This document shows, piece after piece, positions 20,994-30,478 of a stretch of DNA of 64,000 bases; the stretch's first letter is position 1; each line of letters starts with the position of its first letter. The position numbers and the translations under genes were made by a program. This stretch comes from Leclercia adecarboxylata (lineage in GTDB: Bacteria; Pseudomonadota; Gammaproteobacteria; Enterobacterales; Enterobacteriaceae): the NCBI RefSeq assembly GCF_023639785.1, contig NZ_CP098325.1, positions 3,038,001 to 3,102,000 on the forward strand. The letters run 5' to 3'. Below the pieces are notes generated by a model, which did not search any database, had not been told where the DNA came from, and saw only the letters and a list, made by a program, of their open reading frames with translations.

Positions 20994-21030
20994 CCCTCTC
21001 CCCTGTGGGGAGAGGGTTAAGGTGAGGGGT
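20994..21030. repeat. boxC-like palindromic repeat
   Basis: CCCTCTCCCC-tgt-GGGGAGAGGG forms a ten-pair hairpin followed by TTAAGGTGAGGGGT. It lies between the convergent ends of yegH and asmA, where it could serve as a bidirectional transcription barrier. The same core is present at 55873 and, less exactly, at 121 and 30290. Confidence 0.65.
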
Positions 21031-21048
21031 GAAAGGTCAGTGAAAACG

Positions 21049-22902
21049 CTACTGAATCTTCTCCAGCAGCTTCTTCACATCTTTACCGTTCTTCGACTCT
21101 TTGTTCTTTTCCGCCCAGTCATTTAACCGGCGTTTCGCCTCATCCTGCAGATGCTTACGTAGCAGCTGGTCCACCTGCAGGCTGTAGTTCAGCGCCTGCC
21201 AGTTGCCATAGACGTTCAGCGGGATCGGCGTGGTTTTCAGGAAATCGATCAGCTTGCCTTCGCCAAGCCATCCTTCCAGCACGCGGATTTTAAAGCGGGT
21301 ATCCGCGGTTTCCTTAACCAGATCCAGGGTGCCGTTTCCTTCAAGGGTCAGCATCGGCGACTCGCCCTGCATATCTTCCAGGGTGACCTGTCCTCTGTCG
21401 AGAGTCAGGTCAGTAACGAAGCTGTCCAGACGGGTGGCATTATCAAAATTCTCTTTAACCTTGACGTTACTGCTGCGCTCCACCGCCTGCTGCACCAGTT
21501 GCTGGAAGTTAAGCCCTTCCATGCGGGCATTGTGCATTTCCAGATGCGCCTCGCCCTGCCAGTTGTGGCGGAAGGCTTCGGCGTCAATTTTGCTGCCGGA
21601 GAAGTCGCCGGCCATGGTCAGGCTGCCGGTGAGCGAAATCGGATAGTTGAACGCCTTCAGGATGGTGCCGATCTCAATATTATCAAGACGCGGCTGGAAG
21701 GCGGTCTGGGCAGCGGCTTTTCGCACATCGAGCGTGCCGGGTAAGGAGAGATGCCCCTCCCCCAGTTTACCGCTCAGCTCTGCTATGGTCAGAAGGCCGT
21801 TTTTATTGCTCAACTGGCTGCTGACCTGGGTAAAGTCCATTCCGCGCCAGCGTACGCTGTTCGCTTTCAACTGAACATCGGCGCTGAAGCCGCGCAGGCC
21901 GTTGTAATCAGGATCGTCCACACTGGAGGCGATGACCGGACGCTGTGACCTGGCCTGGGTTTGCCCCTGCTGTACCGCATCACTGTTTGCCGCCGCGGCG
22001 GCCTGCGCCGGGAGCAGATTTTCCAGATTAAGCTTGTCAAATTGCAGGTTGATGTTCCACTGCGGGTCGGTGCCCAGCAGCACGCTGGCCTGGCCGGTCA
22101 GGGCGCTGTCATTGGCCTGCAAATTAAGCTGATTGAGTTCGAGCTGTTTCTTCTCTTCACGCCACAGGGCCTGCAGCGAGCCCTGGCCGCTAATACCCTG
22201 CGTCGGCAGATCGACACCGGTCAGCTGCCAGCTAAGCTGCTGGATGTCGGCGCTCAACAGATGCGGATAGTCAGAGGCGTTGACGTTGGCGGAAAAGGCC
22301 AGAGTGAGATCGCGCTGGTTGCGGTTCACCCGGGCGCTAAAGTCGACCTTGCCTTTATGATGCTCGTCCTGATCCATCTGCAGGTTCAGATTGCGCACCG
22401 TGACCTGCTCATCACCTTCGTGCTGGAACACCAGCACGCTGTCGGCCACCTTCAGGCGGCCAATATCAAATGACCAGCCGGCGTCCTCCGCTTTATCAGG
22501 CAGGGTATTTTCCCGGGGCGCCACGGGCGCTTCGGCGTTACGCACCGCTTCGGTTTGCGGGGTGAGCTGGATCACCGCCCCTTTGAGCATCACCTGATTG
22601 ACCTGAAGCTGATGCGAAAGCAGCGGCATCAACGCCACGTCGAGACGCATATTGTCGGCAGACACCAGCGGCGCGGAAGCTCCCGGTGCGGTGAGCGACA
22701 TGCGCCCGGAGAGGATGCTGAGCTGCGGCCAGACGTGCCAGCGCAGCGGGCCATCCAGCTTCAGCGCATAACCACTGCGAGCCTCAACCTGACGCACCAT
22801 GTAGGCACGAAAGTCATTAGGATTGACCAACAGAACCAACGCCGACAGGCCAGCAACCAGCACCACCAGCAAAATCATCAGCGTTGTCAGAACTCTTCTC
22901 AT
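21049..22902 (-). CDS. asmA: AsmA, envelope assembly / lipid-transport-like protein
   Basis: AsmA has 617 residues, identical in length to E. coli. An N-terminal membrane anchor (LTTLMILLVVLVAGLSALVL) precedes a long periplasmic AsmA domain. The conserved start of that domain is VNPNDFRAYMVRQVEARSGY. The C-terminal AsmA_2-like part ends DEAKRRLNDWAEKNKES. The family influences outer-membrane protein and LPS assembly, and related proteins bridge phospholipids to the outer membrane. It follows dcd by 26 bases and is probably co-transcribed with udk and dcd. Confidence 0.94.
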   Translation of the reverse strand: MRRVLTTLMILLVVLVAGLSALVLLVNPNDFRAYMVRQVEARSGYALKLDGPLRWHVWPQLSILSGRMSLTAPGASAPLVSADNMRLDVALMPLLSHQLQVNQVMLKGAVIQLTPQTEAVRNAEAPVAPRENTLPDKAEDAGWSFDIGRLKVADSVLVFQHEGDEQVTVRNLNLQMDQDEHHKGKVDFSARVNRNQRDLTLAFSANVNASDYPHLLSADIQQLSWQLTGVDLPTQGISGQGSLQALWREEKKQLELNQLNLQANDSALTGQASVLLGTDPQWNINLQFDKLNLENLLPAQAAAAANSDAVQQGQTQARSQRPVIASSVDDPDYNGLRGFSADVQLKANSVRWRGMDFTQVSSQLSNKNGLLTIAELSGKLGEGHLSLPGTLDVRKAAAQTAFQPRLDNIEIGTILKAFNYPISLTGSLTMAGDFSGSKIDAEAFRHNWQGEAHLEMHNARMEGLNFQQLVQQAVERSSNVKVKENFDNATRLDSFVTDLTLDRGQVTLEDMQGESPMLTLEGNGTLDLVKETADTRFKIRVLEGWLGEGKLIDFLKTTPIPLNVYGNWQALNYSLQVDQLLRKHLQDEAKRRLNDWAEKNKESKNGKDVKKLLEKIQ

Positions 22903-22928
22903 GGCTTCCTCAATGGCTCGGTTCGGAC

Positions 22929-23510
22929 TCAGTCTTTATCAATACGACTGGCGACAGCACCCTGCTGGTCGCGATACTTGGCATCCTGGCGGGCGTTGTA
23001 AGGACGTGCCGCAGGACCGGTTAACGGCTCAAAGCTCAACGCGCCAATCATCATGCCCGGGCGCAGCGCCAGCGGCAGTTTACCCGCGTTGAAAAATTCC
23101 AGCACAATACGGCCTGACCAGCCTGGATCGATACGGTGAGCGGTCACGTGTACCATCAGCCCCAGACGCGCCAGAGACGAACGCCCGTCGAGCCAGCCGA
23201 CCAGATCCGCCGGCAGGGTGATGGATTCAAAGGTGACGGCCAGCGCCAGTTCACCCGGATGCAGATAGAAGGCTTCCCCGTCTTCCAGCACGATTTCGTC
23301 GCTCATCACCCGGTCGAGCGCGGCGCTGACTTCATCTTTCGGCCCGCTCAGGTCGATAAATGGCGCGGTATGGCCGCTAAAGGTGCGAAACTTATTTCCC
23401 AGACGGACATCGACAGTCACGCCGTTAATGCGCTCGACAGGCGGGCGCGGGGTGATGCTCAGACGGCCTTCGTCCAGCCAGGCTTCAATATCACGGTCAC
23501 AAAGACGCAT
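22929..23510 (-). CDS. dcd: Dcd, dCTP deaminase
   Basis: Dcd converts dCTP to dUTP plus ammonia, the main route to thymidylate in enterobacteria. The 193-residue protein matches E. coli. The catalytic-loop motif [19 protein letters not shown] contains the Ser-Arg-Ser type residues of the dUTPase fold. [17 protein letters not shown] is also conserved. The ATG at 23510 is used; a GTG one codon upstream is in frame but gives an extra residue. It lies between udk and asmA on the same strand. Confidence 0.96.
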   Translation of the reverse strand: MRLCDRDIEAWLDEGRLSITPRPPVERINGVTVDVRLGNKFRTFSGHTAPFIDLSGPKDEVSAALDRVMSDEIVLEDGEAFYLHPGELALAVTFESITLPADLVGWLDGRSSLARLGLMVHVTAHRIDPGWSGRIVLEFFNAGKLPLALRPGMMIGALSFEPLTGPAARPYNARQDAKYRDQQGAVASRIDKD

Positions 23511-23599
23511 CACTTTCTCCTTTCGTGCAGCACGCCTTCCGGCATTGAGAGCCGGAGGGCGAACCCGGTTATCTTTGAACGGTACACAATTCGCGCGTG

Positions 23600-24241
23600 T
23601 TATTCAAAAAACTGGCTGATTTTCGCTTTCAGAATATCAATGGCAATGCGGTTTTTACCCCCGCGCGGCACGATAATATCGGCGTACTGTTTGGAGGGTT
23701 CAATGAACTGCAGGAACATTGGGCGTACCGTTTTCTGGTACTGCGCCATCACGGAGTCCATGGAGCGGCCGCGTTCGTTGACGTCGCGTTTGATGCGGCG
23801 CATCAGACAAATATCCAGCGGGGTATCGACGAAAATGGAAAAGTTCATCGATTCGCGCAGGCGTGCGTCGGTAAGCAACAGGATCCCTTCGAGGATAATG
23901 ACCTTTTTCGGCGCAATGCGAACGGTTTCCTGCAGGCGGGTATGTTCAACATAGCTATAAACAGGCAGCTCAATGGCGGTGCCGTTTTTCAGAGCCTGGA
24001 GATGCTGGAATAACAGGCTGTGATCCATCGCGCTGGGATGGTCATAGTTGGTCTTAACACGCTCTTCCATCGACAGATGGCTTTGATCTTTGTAATAGCT
24101 GTCTTCTGGAATAACGCCGATGTGCTCATCACCGACCTGTTCACGTAATTCACGGTAAAGCGTACTGGCAATGAGACTTTTACCTGAAGCCGATGCGCCG
24201 GCGATGCCTATAATGACGCACTGATGAGACTTATCAGTCAT
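23600..24241 (-). CDS. udk: Udk, uridine/cytidine kinase
   Basis: Udk phosphorylates uridine or cytidine with GTP/ATP in pyrimidine salvage. The 213-residue protein has the P-loop [20 protein letters not shown] near residues 12-31. The nucleoside-binding part includes [20 protein letters not shown] and the lid [20 protein letters not shown]. It is first of a udk-dcd-asmA run. The minus strand has a TATAAT at 24305-24310, about 65 bases before the start, a good -10 candidate without an obvious -35. Confidence 0.96.
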   Translation of the reverse strand: MTDKSHQCVIIGIAGASASGKSLIASTLYRELREQVGDEHIGVIPEDSYYKDQSHLSMEERVKTNYDHPSAMDHSLLFQHLQALKNGTAIELPVYSYVEHTRLQETVRIAPKKVIILEGILLLTDARLRESMNFSIFVDTPLDICLMRRIKRDVNERGRSMDSVMAQYQKTVRPMFLQFIEPSKQYADIIVPRGGKNRIAIDILKAKISQFFE

Positions 24242-24584
24242 AAATTTTGCGACCTGAGTAACCTGGATGTAAGGAAGGACGACGCCTGAGCGTCAAACGC
24301 GGCAATTATAGGGATTTCATCGTTCTGATACCAGCCGAATAGAAATGTTATGCGAGACGCGTTCAAAGTCCGTGCAGATTAATCCGCGCACACTATTATT
24401 CGGTTACTTTTCCAGCACCTGAGATAAATTTTTTACAGGATAACTGTTTAATAACTCTGTGATGTCAATTTATGAGCGCATACCATATAAATTGTAAATT
24501 GTTTGTACTAGCATGAACCAAATTAAAAAATGAACTCGTCCGGAGATGACTCCTGGCGGCATGGCGTCTTCGGATAAAGCGGTA
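24242..24584. other. Divergent promoter region between udk and dgcE
   Basis: No gene is visible. On the minus strand CCCTATAATTGCC gives a plausible -10 for udk. Towards dgcE the DNA is A+T-rich (ATTGTAAATTGTTTGTACTA), and three in-frame ATG codons occur (24546, 24561, 24585), none with an ideal ribosome binding site. A CGGAG directly abuts the first ATG and is too close to serve it. The last ATG is preferred from protein alignment by memory. Confidence 0.55.
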
Positions 24585-27500
24585 ATGAATAAAAAATACC
24601 AGCGCGTTTTGGTAACTACGCCACATCCTTTACTACGGCTTGTCAGTCTTGGACTGGTTACCTTCATATTCACTCTTTTTTCGCTCGAATTAACGCGTTT
24701 CGGCACTTTTTTGGCACCTTTATGGTTCCCGACCTCCATCATGATGGTGGCGTTCTACCGTCACGCCGGCAAGATGTGGCCTGGCATCGCCCTCGCCTGC
24801 ACCTTAGGTAACATTTTTGCTTCATGGCTTATCTACTCCTGGGATTCCATCAATCTCTGGTACGCGGTTATCAACGTCGTGGAGGCGTTTGTCGGCGCGC
24901 TGCTGCTGCGCAAGCTGCTTCCCGGCTACAATCCCCTGCAAAATCTCGGGGACTGGATCCGTCTGGCGATTGGCAGCGCCCTGATCCCTCCCCTGCTGGG
25001 CGGGGTGCTGGTCTGGCTGCTGGTGCCGAGCGACGAGCCGCTGCGCAGTTTTCTGGTCTGGGTACTGTCGGAGTCCATCGGCTCGCTAGCGCTGGTGCCG
25101 TTAGGCCTGCTGTTTAAGCCGCACTATCTGCTGCGCCACCGCAACCCACGCCTGCTGTTCGAAACCCTTGTCACCATGGCGGTAACGCTGGTTCTCAGCT
25201 GGATCTCCCTGCAATATTTGCCCTGGCCGTTTACGGCAATCATTGTCTTACTGATGTGGAGCGCCGTGCGGCTGCCGCGTCTGGAAGCTTTCCTGGTCTT
25301 CCTCGTCACGGTGATGATGGTGTCGTTAATGATCGCCAAAAATCCTGCCCCGCTGGCGACGCAAAATGCCTACGCGATGGTCAACGCCCCCTGGCTGCCG
25401 TTCCTGATGATGCTTCTGCCCGCCAACGTAATGACCATGGTGATGTACGCGTTTCGCGCCGAGCGTAAGCACATCACCGAAAGCGAAGAACGCTTTCGCA
25501 ATGCGATGGAGTATTCCGTCATCGGTATGGCGCTGGTCAGCACCGACGGCCAGTGGCTACAGGCGAACAAGGCCCTGTGCCAGTTCCTCGGCTACTCCCA
25601 GTCCGAGCTGCGCTCCCTTAGCTTCCAGCAGCTCACCTGGCCGGAAGATTTAGAGAACGATCTGGAGCAACTGGATCAGCTGTTGCAGGGCAAAATCAAC
25701 AGCTACTCGCTGGAGAAGCGCTATTACACCCGCAGCGGCGAGGTGGTCTGGGCGCTGCTGGCGGTGTCGCTGGTGCGTCACGCCGACGGCACGCCGCTCT
25801 ACTTTATCGCCCAGGTCGAGGACATTAACGATCTCAAGCATACCGAATGGGTGAACAAGCGCCTGATGGAGCGCATTACCCTGGCAAACGAAGCGGGAGG
25901 CATCGGCATCTGGGAGTGGGACGTTAAGCCCAACGTGATCAGCTGGGACAAGCGCATGTTCGAAATGTATGAAGTGCCTGCCCACGTCAAACCCACCTGG
26001 CAGCTCTGGCATGAGTGCATGCTGCCGGAAGATCGCGCCATGGCGGAACAGGTGGTGCGTGATTCCCTCGCGGCCCGCGTGCCCTTCAAGCTGGAGTTCC
26101 GCATCCGGGTGAAAGACGGCATTCGCCACATTCGCGCTCTGGCAAACCGGGTGCTGAACAAACAGGGCGAAGTGGAGCGCCTGCTCGGCATCAACATGGA
26201 CATGACCGAGGTGAAAGAGCTGAACGAGGCGCTGTTCCAGGAAAAAGAGCGTCTGCACATTACCCTCGACTCCATCGGCGAAGCGGTGCTGTGTACCGAT
26301 ATCAACATGAACGTCACCTTTATGAACCCGGTGGCGGAGAAGATGAGCGGCTGGCTGCAGCAGGATGCACTGGGGCAACCGATCCTTTCGGTGCTGCACA
26401 TTACCTTCGGCGATAACGGCCCGCTGATGGAGAACATCCACAGCGGGGACATGTCCCGCAGCGATATCGAACAGGACGTGGTACTGCACAGCCGCAGCGG
26501 CGGCAGCTACGATATTCACTACAGCATCACCCCGCTGAGCACCCTCGACGGGCAGAACATCGGCTCGGTGCTGGTGATCCAGGACGTCACCGAATCGCGC
26601 AAAATGCTGCGCGAATTGAGCTATAACGCCTCACACGACGCCCTCACCCACCTGGCGAACCGCGTCAGCTTTGAGGCCTGCCTCAAGCGGATGCTGCATA
26701 CCGTGCAGGAGACGCGTCAGCGTCATGCGCTGGTGTTTATCGATCTGGACCGCTTTAAGGCGGTGAACGACACCGCAGGCCACGCGGCGGGGGATGCGCT
26801 GCTGCGGGAGCTGTCATCTTTGATGCTGAGCATGCTGCGCTCCACCGATATGCTGGCCCGTCTGGGCGGGGATGAGTTTGGCCTGCTGCTGCCGGACTGC
26901 AACACCGAAAGCGCGCGCTACATTGCCGGTCGCATCATCGACGCCATCAACGACTATCACTTTATGTGGGAGGGCCGCCTGCACCGCATCGGGGCCAGCG
27001 CCGGGATCACGCAGATTGACGAGCGCAATAACCAGGCCTCCGAGGTGATGTCGCAGGCCGATATCGCCTGTTACTCCTCGAAGAACAACGGCCGCGGCGT
27101 GGTAACGGTGTATGAACCCCAGCAGGAGCGGATCCTCAACGTGCCGGGCACCATCTCACTGGACGAACAGTGGCACATGATTAAAGACAATCATCTGCTG
27201 ATGATCGCCCGCAGCGTCGCCTCGCCGCGGATACCGGAAAGCAGCACCTTCTGGATGCTCGCCCTTCGCCTGTGGACCAACGACGGTGAAATGCTGGAAG
27301 AGCACACCTTCCGGGCAGGACTGGCGGAGCCGGAGCTAATTCACGCCCTCGACAGACGTATTTTGCAGGAGTTTTTCCGCAACTTTGCCACACCGCTGAC
27401 CAACAAAGGCACCGGGGTCGCCCTGCCGCTCTCCACGGCGGGTCTGGCCAGCGCCACGCTGGTGGATGAACTGCTGGAGATGCTGAGCGCCTCTCCGCTG

Positions 27501-27914
27501 CAGCCGCGCCTGCTGCATCTGATCGTCAACGTCAGCGTCCTGACGCTTGCTGATGGCCAGACCCACGCCAACCTGCAGAAGCTGCGTGAGGCCGGTTGCC
27601 CTATTATCCTGAGCCATGTGGGTCGCGATATGGAGATATTCAACCACCTGAGCGCGCAGATGGCCGACTACCTGCTTCTCGATCCTGAACTGGTGGCTAA
27701 CGTCCACGGTAATCTGATGGATGAGATGCTGATCACCATTATTCAGGGCCACGCCCAGCGTCTGGGGATCAAGACTATCGCCGGGCCGAGCAATCAGCCG
27801 ATTATGATGGATACGCTCTCGGGCATTGGCATCGACTATATCTACGGCAACACCATCGGCGAGCCGCAGCCGCTGGAGCTGCTACTCAATACCAGCTATT
27901 TCGCCATCAACTGA
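24585..27914 (+). CDS. dgcE: DgcE (YegE), diguanylate cyclase with MASE1 and PAS domains
   Basis: DgcE makes cyclic di-GMP and feeds the curli/CsgD switch in E. coli. With the start at 24585 it has 1109 residues. A MASE1 membrane sensor occupies residues 1-290, with several PAS units (SEERFRNAMEYSVIGMALVS) up to about 690. The GGDEF domain has an intact LGGDEFG at 761-765, and an RSTD inhibitory site lies exactly five residues before it. The C-terminal EAL-like domain lacks the catalytic EAL motif (ADYLLLDPELVANVHGNLMD), so phosphodiesterase activity is unlikely. Its last 33 bases overlap alkA on the opposite strand. Confidence 0.94.
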   Translation: MNKKYQRVLVTTPHPLLRLVSLGLVTFIFTLFSLELTRFGTFLAPLWFPTSIMMVAFYRHAGKMWPGIALACTLGNIFASWLIYSWDSINLWYAVINVVEAFVGALLLRKLLPGYNPLQNLGDWIRLAIGSALIPPLLGGVLVWLLVPSDEPLRSFLVWVLSESIGSLALVPLGLLFKPHYLLRHRNPRLLFETLVTMAVTLVLSWISLQYLPWPFTAIIVLLMWSAVRLPRLEAFLVFLVTVMMVSLMIAKNPAPLATQNAYAMVNAPWLPFLMMLLPANVMTMVMYAFRAERKHITESEERFRNAMEYSVIGMALVSTDGQWLQANKALCQFLGYSQSELRSLSFQQLTWPEDLENDLEQLDQLLQGKINSYSLEKRYYTRSGEVVWALLAVSLVRHADGTPLYFIAQVEDINDLKHTEWVNKRLMERITLANEAGGIGIWEWDVKPNVISWDKRMFEMYEVPAHVKPTWQLWHECMLPEDRAMAEQVVRDSLAARVPFKLEFRIRVKDGIRHIRALANRVLNKQGEVERLLGINMDMTEVKELNEALFQEKERLHITLDSIGEAVLCTDINMNVTFMNPVAEKMSGWLQQDALGQPILSVLHITFGDNGPLMENIHSGDMSRSDIEQDVVLHSRSGGSYDIHYSITPLSTLDGQNIGSVLVIQDVTESRKMLRELSYNASHDALTHLANRVSFEACLKRMLHTVQETRQRHALVFIDLDRFKAVNDTAGHAAGDALLRELSSLMLSMLRSTDMLARLGGDEFGLLLPDCNTESARYIAGRIIDAINDYHFMWEGRLHRIGASAGITQIDERNNQASEVMSQADIACYSSKNNGRGVVTVYEPQQERILNVPGTISLDEQWHMIKDNHLLMIARSVASPRIPESSTFWMLALRLWTNDGEMLEEHTFRAGLAEPELIHALDRRILQEFFRNFATPLTNKGTGVALPLSTAGLASATLVDELLEMLSASPLQPRLLHLIVNVSVLTLADGQTHANLQKLREAGCPIILSHVGRDMEIFNHLSAQMADYLLLDPELVANVHGNLMDEMLITIIQGHAQRLGIKTIAGPSNQPIMMDTLSGIGIDYIYGNTIGEPQPLELLLNTSYFAIN

Positions 27915-28748
27915 CGGCGTCCAGCCGTCGGTATACCAGATGTGCAGCAGAGCGTACGAACGCCAGGGCTGCCAGCGTTCCGCATAGCGGCGTATCTGTG
28001 CCGGGGTCATACCGGCAAAGCGCTGCTTGATCAGATAGTCATCCGCTAAAAACACATCTTTTGCCTGCCAGCCGCGCAGGGCGAAGTAGTTCGCCGTCCA
28101 GCGGCCAATCCCGGGCCGGGTCTGCAGCGCTTTGATCGCGCCCTCAATATCATCCGGGGCCTCGGTCGGGAAATCCCCCGCCACCACCGACTGCGCCAGA
28201 TGGATCAGCGATTCCGCGCGTTTTAACGGCATGCCCAGCGCTTTCAGCGCCAGCGGATCGATCTCCGCCACCGCGGCAGGCGTGGGAAAACAGCGGTAGC
28301 CCGCGGCTTCCGGCAGGGGCTCGCCGCACAGCGCCACCAGCTTCGCGGTCAGCTTCGCGGCCATCGCCACGCTCACCAGCTGTCCAAGGATGGCGCGCAC
28401 GCCCTGCTCCCAGGTGTCCATCGATCCCGGCAGGCGCAGGCCGGGACGCGCGGCACCCAGAGAACCCAACACATGGGCAATCTGCCGCGGATCGCAGTGC
28501 AGATCGAACAGGCGGGTGACGCGCGCCAGGCAGAGATCGGCGATGGGCAGCAGCCCGTCGCTGAGCGCCACCTCCAGCGTGCCATTGGGCTGCGGCGTCA
28601 CGTGGATCAGCCCCCGATGTTCCTCCCGGGCGAAACTGCGGGTGTAGTCGGTGGGGGTCACGGTTTCAATCCCGGCGACCGCGCGATCGCCAAGAAATTT
28701 CAACATCCATTGCCAGTCGTAGGGCGGCTGCCAGGTCAGGGTAAACAT
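27882..28748 (-). CDS. alkA: AlkA, 3-methyladenine DNA glycosylase II
   Basis: AlkA excises alkylated bases, induced by Ada in E. coli. The 288-residue protein has an N-terminal domain MFTLTWQPPYDWQWML. The helix-hairpin-helix reads LQTRPGIGRWTANYFALRGW, and the catalytic Asp lies in DVFLADDYLIKQRF. It is slightly longer than the E. coli protein because of the C-terminal tail SVDGEIAGIE. That extra tail is what overlaps the dgcE coding end. The gene is convergent with dgcE and divergent from yegD. Confidence 0.95.
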   Translation of the reverse strand: MFTLTWQPPYDWQWMLKFLGDRAVAGIETVTPTDYTRSFAREEHRGLIHVTPQPNGTLEVALSDGLLPIADLCLARVTRLFDLHCDPRQIAHVLGSLGAARPGLRLPGSMDTWEQGVRAILGQLVSVAMAAKLTAKLVALCGEPLPEAAGYRCFPTPAAVAEIDPLALKALGMPLKRAESLIHLAQSVVAGDFPTEAPDDIEGAIKALQTRPGIGRWTANYFALRGWQAKDVFLADDYLIKQRFAGMTPAQIRRYAERWQPWRSYALLHIWYTDGWTPSVDGEIAGIE

Positions 28749-28881
28749 CGTCGCTCCTTATTTTGTCCAGTCACAGCATAAACGGTGATGGCGCCTTACG
28801 CCTTGCTTTCATATTCCTGTTGTCGCCAGCCGGACATTTCGCTAAAGTCTCGCCCCTTCTCAATGGCATGGGGACGCTGAC

Positions 28882-30234
28882 GTGTTTATCGGATTTGACT
28901 ATGGCACCGCCAACTGTTCAGTAGCGGTGATGCAGAACGGGCAGCCGCAGCTGCTGAAAATGGAAAACAACAGCACGCTGTTACCGTCGATGCTCTGCGC
29001 GCCGACCCGCGAGGCGGTGAGCGAGTGGCTGTACCGCCATCATCAGGTTCCGGCCACCGGGGCGGAAACCCAGGCGTTGCTGCGCCGGGCGGTCAGCTTT
29101 AACCGCGAGGAAGACATCGATGTGACGCCGGCCAGCGTGCAGTTTGGTCTGTCGTCGCTGGGTAATTACATTGAGGATCCGGAGGAGGTGTACTTCGTTA
29201 AGTCGCCGAAATCCTTCCTCGGGGCCAGCGGCCTGAAGCCACAGCAGGTGGCGCTGTTTGAAGATCTGGTCTGCGCCATGATGCTGCACATTCGCCAGCA
29301 GGCCCAGACGCAGCTGACGGATGAGATCACCCAGGCCGTGATTGGTCGCCCGATCAACTTCCAGGGGCTTGGCGGCGACGAGGCTAACCAGCAGGCGCAG
29401 GGCATTCTGGCGCGCGCGGCGCAGCGTGCCGGTTTCCGCGATGTGGTGTTCCAGTATGAGCCGGTTGCCGCCGGTCTGGATTTTGAGGCGACGCTGGATC
29501 GCGAAAAACGGGTGCTGGTGGTGGATATCGGCGGCGGGACCACCGACTGTTCGCTGCTGCTGATGGGGCCGCAATGGCACCAGCGCCGGGATCGCGAGAG
29601 CAGCCTGCTGGGCCACAGCGGCTGTCGTATCGGCGGTAACGATCTGGACATCGCCCTGGCCTTTAAGAGCCTGATGCCGCTGCTCGGCATGGGCGGGCAG
29701 ACCGAAAAAGGCACCGCGCTGCCGATTCTGCCGTGGTGGAACGCCGTGGCGATCAACGACGTGCCGGCGCAAAGTGATTTCTACAGCGTCGCCAACGGCC
29801 GTTTCCTTAACGATCTGGTGCGCGACGCCCAGGACGGCGACAAGGTGGCGCTGCTGCATAAAGTGTGGCGTCAACGTCTGAGCTACCGGGTGGTACGCAG
29901 CGCGGAAGAGAGCAAAATTGCGCTTTCAGACGCACCAGAACACGCCGTGACGCTGCCCTTCATCAGCGATGCGCTGGCGACGGCCATCAGCCAGCAGGGG
30001 CTGGAAGCGGCCCTGGCGCAACCGTTACAGCGCATCCTCGAGCAGGTGCAACTGGCGCTGGATAACGGCAACGAGAAGCCGGACGTCATCTACCTGACCG
30101 GCGGTAGCGCCCGTTCACCGCTGATTAAAAAAGCGCTGGCGCAGCAGCTGCCGGGTATCCCGATTGCCGGGGGGGATGATTTTGGCTCCGTCACCGCCGG
30201 GCTGGCCCGTTGGGCGCAGGTGGTGTTCAGCTAA
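28882..30234 (+). CDS. yegD: YegD, Hsp70-family chaperone-like ATPase
   Basis: YegD has 450 residues, equal to E. coli. It is an actin/Hsp70-type ATPase that lacks the DnaK substrate-binding domain. The phosphate-1 motif is MFIGFDYGTANCSVAVMQ, phosphate-2 is VLVVDIGGGTTDCSLLL and the adenosine motif is VIYLTGGSARSPLI. The start codon is GTG, with GGGGA seven bases upstream. The cellular client is unknown. A REP unit and a boxC-like repeat follow. Confidence 0.93.
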   Translation: MFIGFDYGTANCSVAVMQNGQPQLLKMENNSTLLPSMLCAPTREAVSEWLYRHHQVPATGAETQALLRRAVSFNREEDIDVTPASVQFGLSSLGNYIEDPEEVYFVKSPKSFLGASGLKPQQVALFEDLVCAMMLHIRQQAQTQLTDEITQAVIGRPINFQGLGGDEANQQAQGILARAAQRAGFRDVVFQYEPVAAGLDFEATLDREKRVLVVDIGGGTTDCSLLLMGPQWHQRRDRESSLLGHSGCRIGGNDLDIALAFKSLMPLLGMGGQTEKGTALPILPWWNAVAINDVPAQSDFYSVANGRFLNDLVRDAQDGDKVALLHKVWRQRLSYRVVRSAEESKIALSDAPEHAVTLPFISDALATAISQQGLEAALAQPLQRILEQVQLALDNGNEKPDVIYLTGGSARSPLIKKALAQQLPGIPIAGGDDFGSVTAGLARWAQVVFS

Positions 30235-30242
30235 GGTGGCAT

Positions 30243-30272
30243 TGCCGGGGGCGCTTCGCTTGCCCGGCCTAC
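30243..30272. repeat. REP unit after yegD
   Basis: TGCCGGGGGCGCTTCGCTTG followed by CCCGGCCTAC is a typical REP palindrome with the CGCTTCGCTT loop. It begins nine bases after the yegD stop. It likely protects the yegD transcript 3' end. Confidence 0.8.
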
Positions 30273-30289
30273 TCTGGTGCGGCCTGTTG

Positions 30290-30321
30290 CCCTCACCCCA
30301 CCCTCTCCCACAGGGAGAGGG
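30290..30321. repeat. boxC-like palindromic repeat
   Basis: CCCTCACCCC precedes CCCTCTCCC-aca-GGGAGAGGG. The nine-pair hairpin is followed by AAAAAACAC on the plus strand, so on the minus strand it would be preceded by T residues. It lies between the yegD REP unit and the mdtA promoter. Confidence 0.6.
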
Positions 30322-30360
30322 AAAAAACACTAAAAACGACAACTGGCGTTGCCGTTTTGC

Positions 30361-30415
30361 TTTTACCTCCATTCAGACAAATCCAGACAGTCTTTCATAT
30401 TTCCTCCATTTTTCC
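30361..30415 (+). promoter_or_regulatory. Candidate BaeR operators upstream of mdtA
   Basis: Two similar sequences, TTTTACCTCCATTCAGAC (30361) and TATTTCCTCCATTTTTCC (30398), share CCTCCATT 37 bases apart. Both resemble the BaeR box TTTTTCTCCATnATTGGC as I recall it. They lie 64-118 bases before mdtA. BaeR, encoded at the end of this operon, is expected to activate it, so direct autoregulation is likely. Confidence 0.45.
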
Positions 30416-30478
30416 GCTCAATTGCCTCACTAAACTAGTATTATTTTCCGCACTGTTTCAGGACGAGAACATATAACG

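Noticed and set aside
30235..30478. Sib/Ibs-type toxin-antitoxin RNAs, which occur near mdtA in E. coli
   Set aside because: The gap holds only a REP unit, a boxC-like repeat and the mdtA promoter; no Ibs-like small hydrophobic frame was seen.
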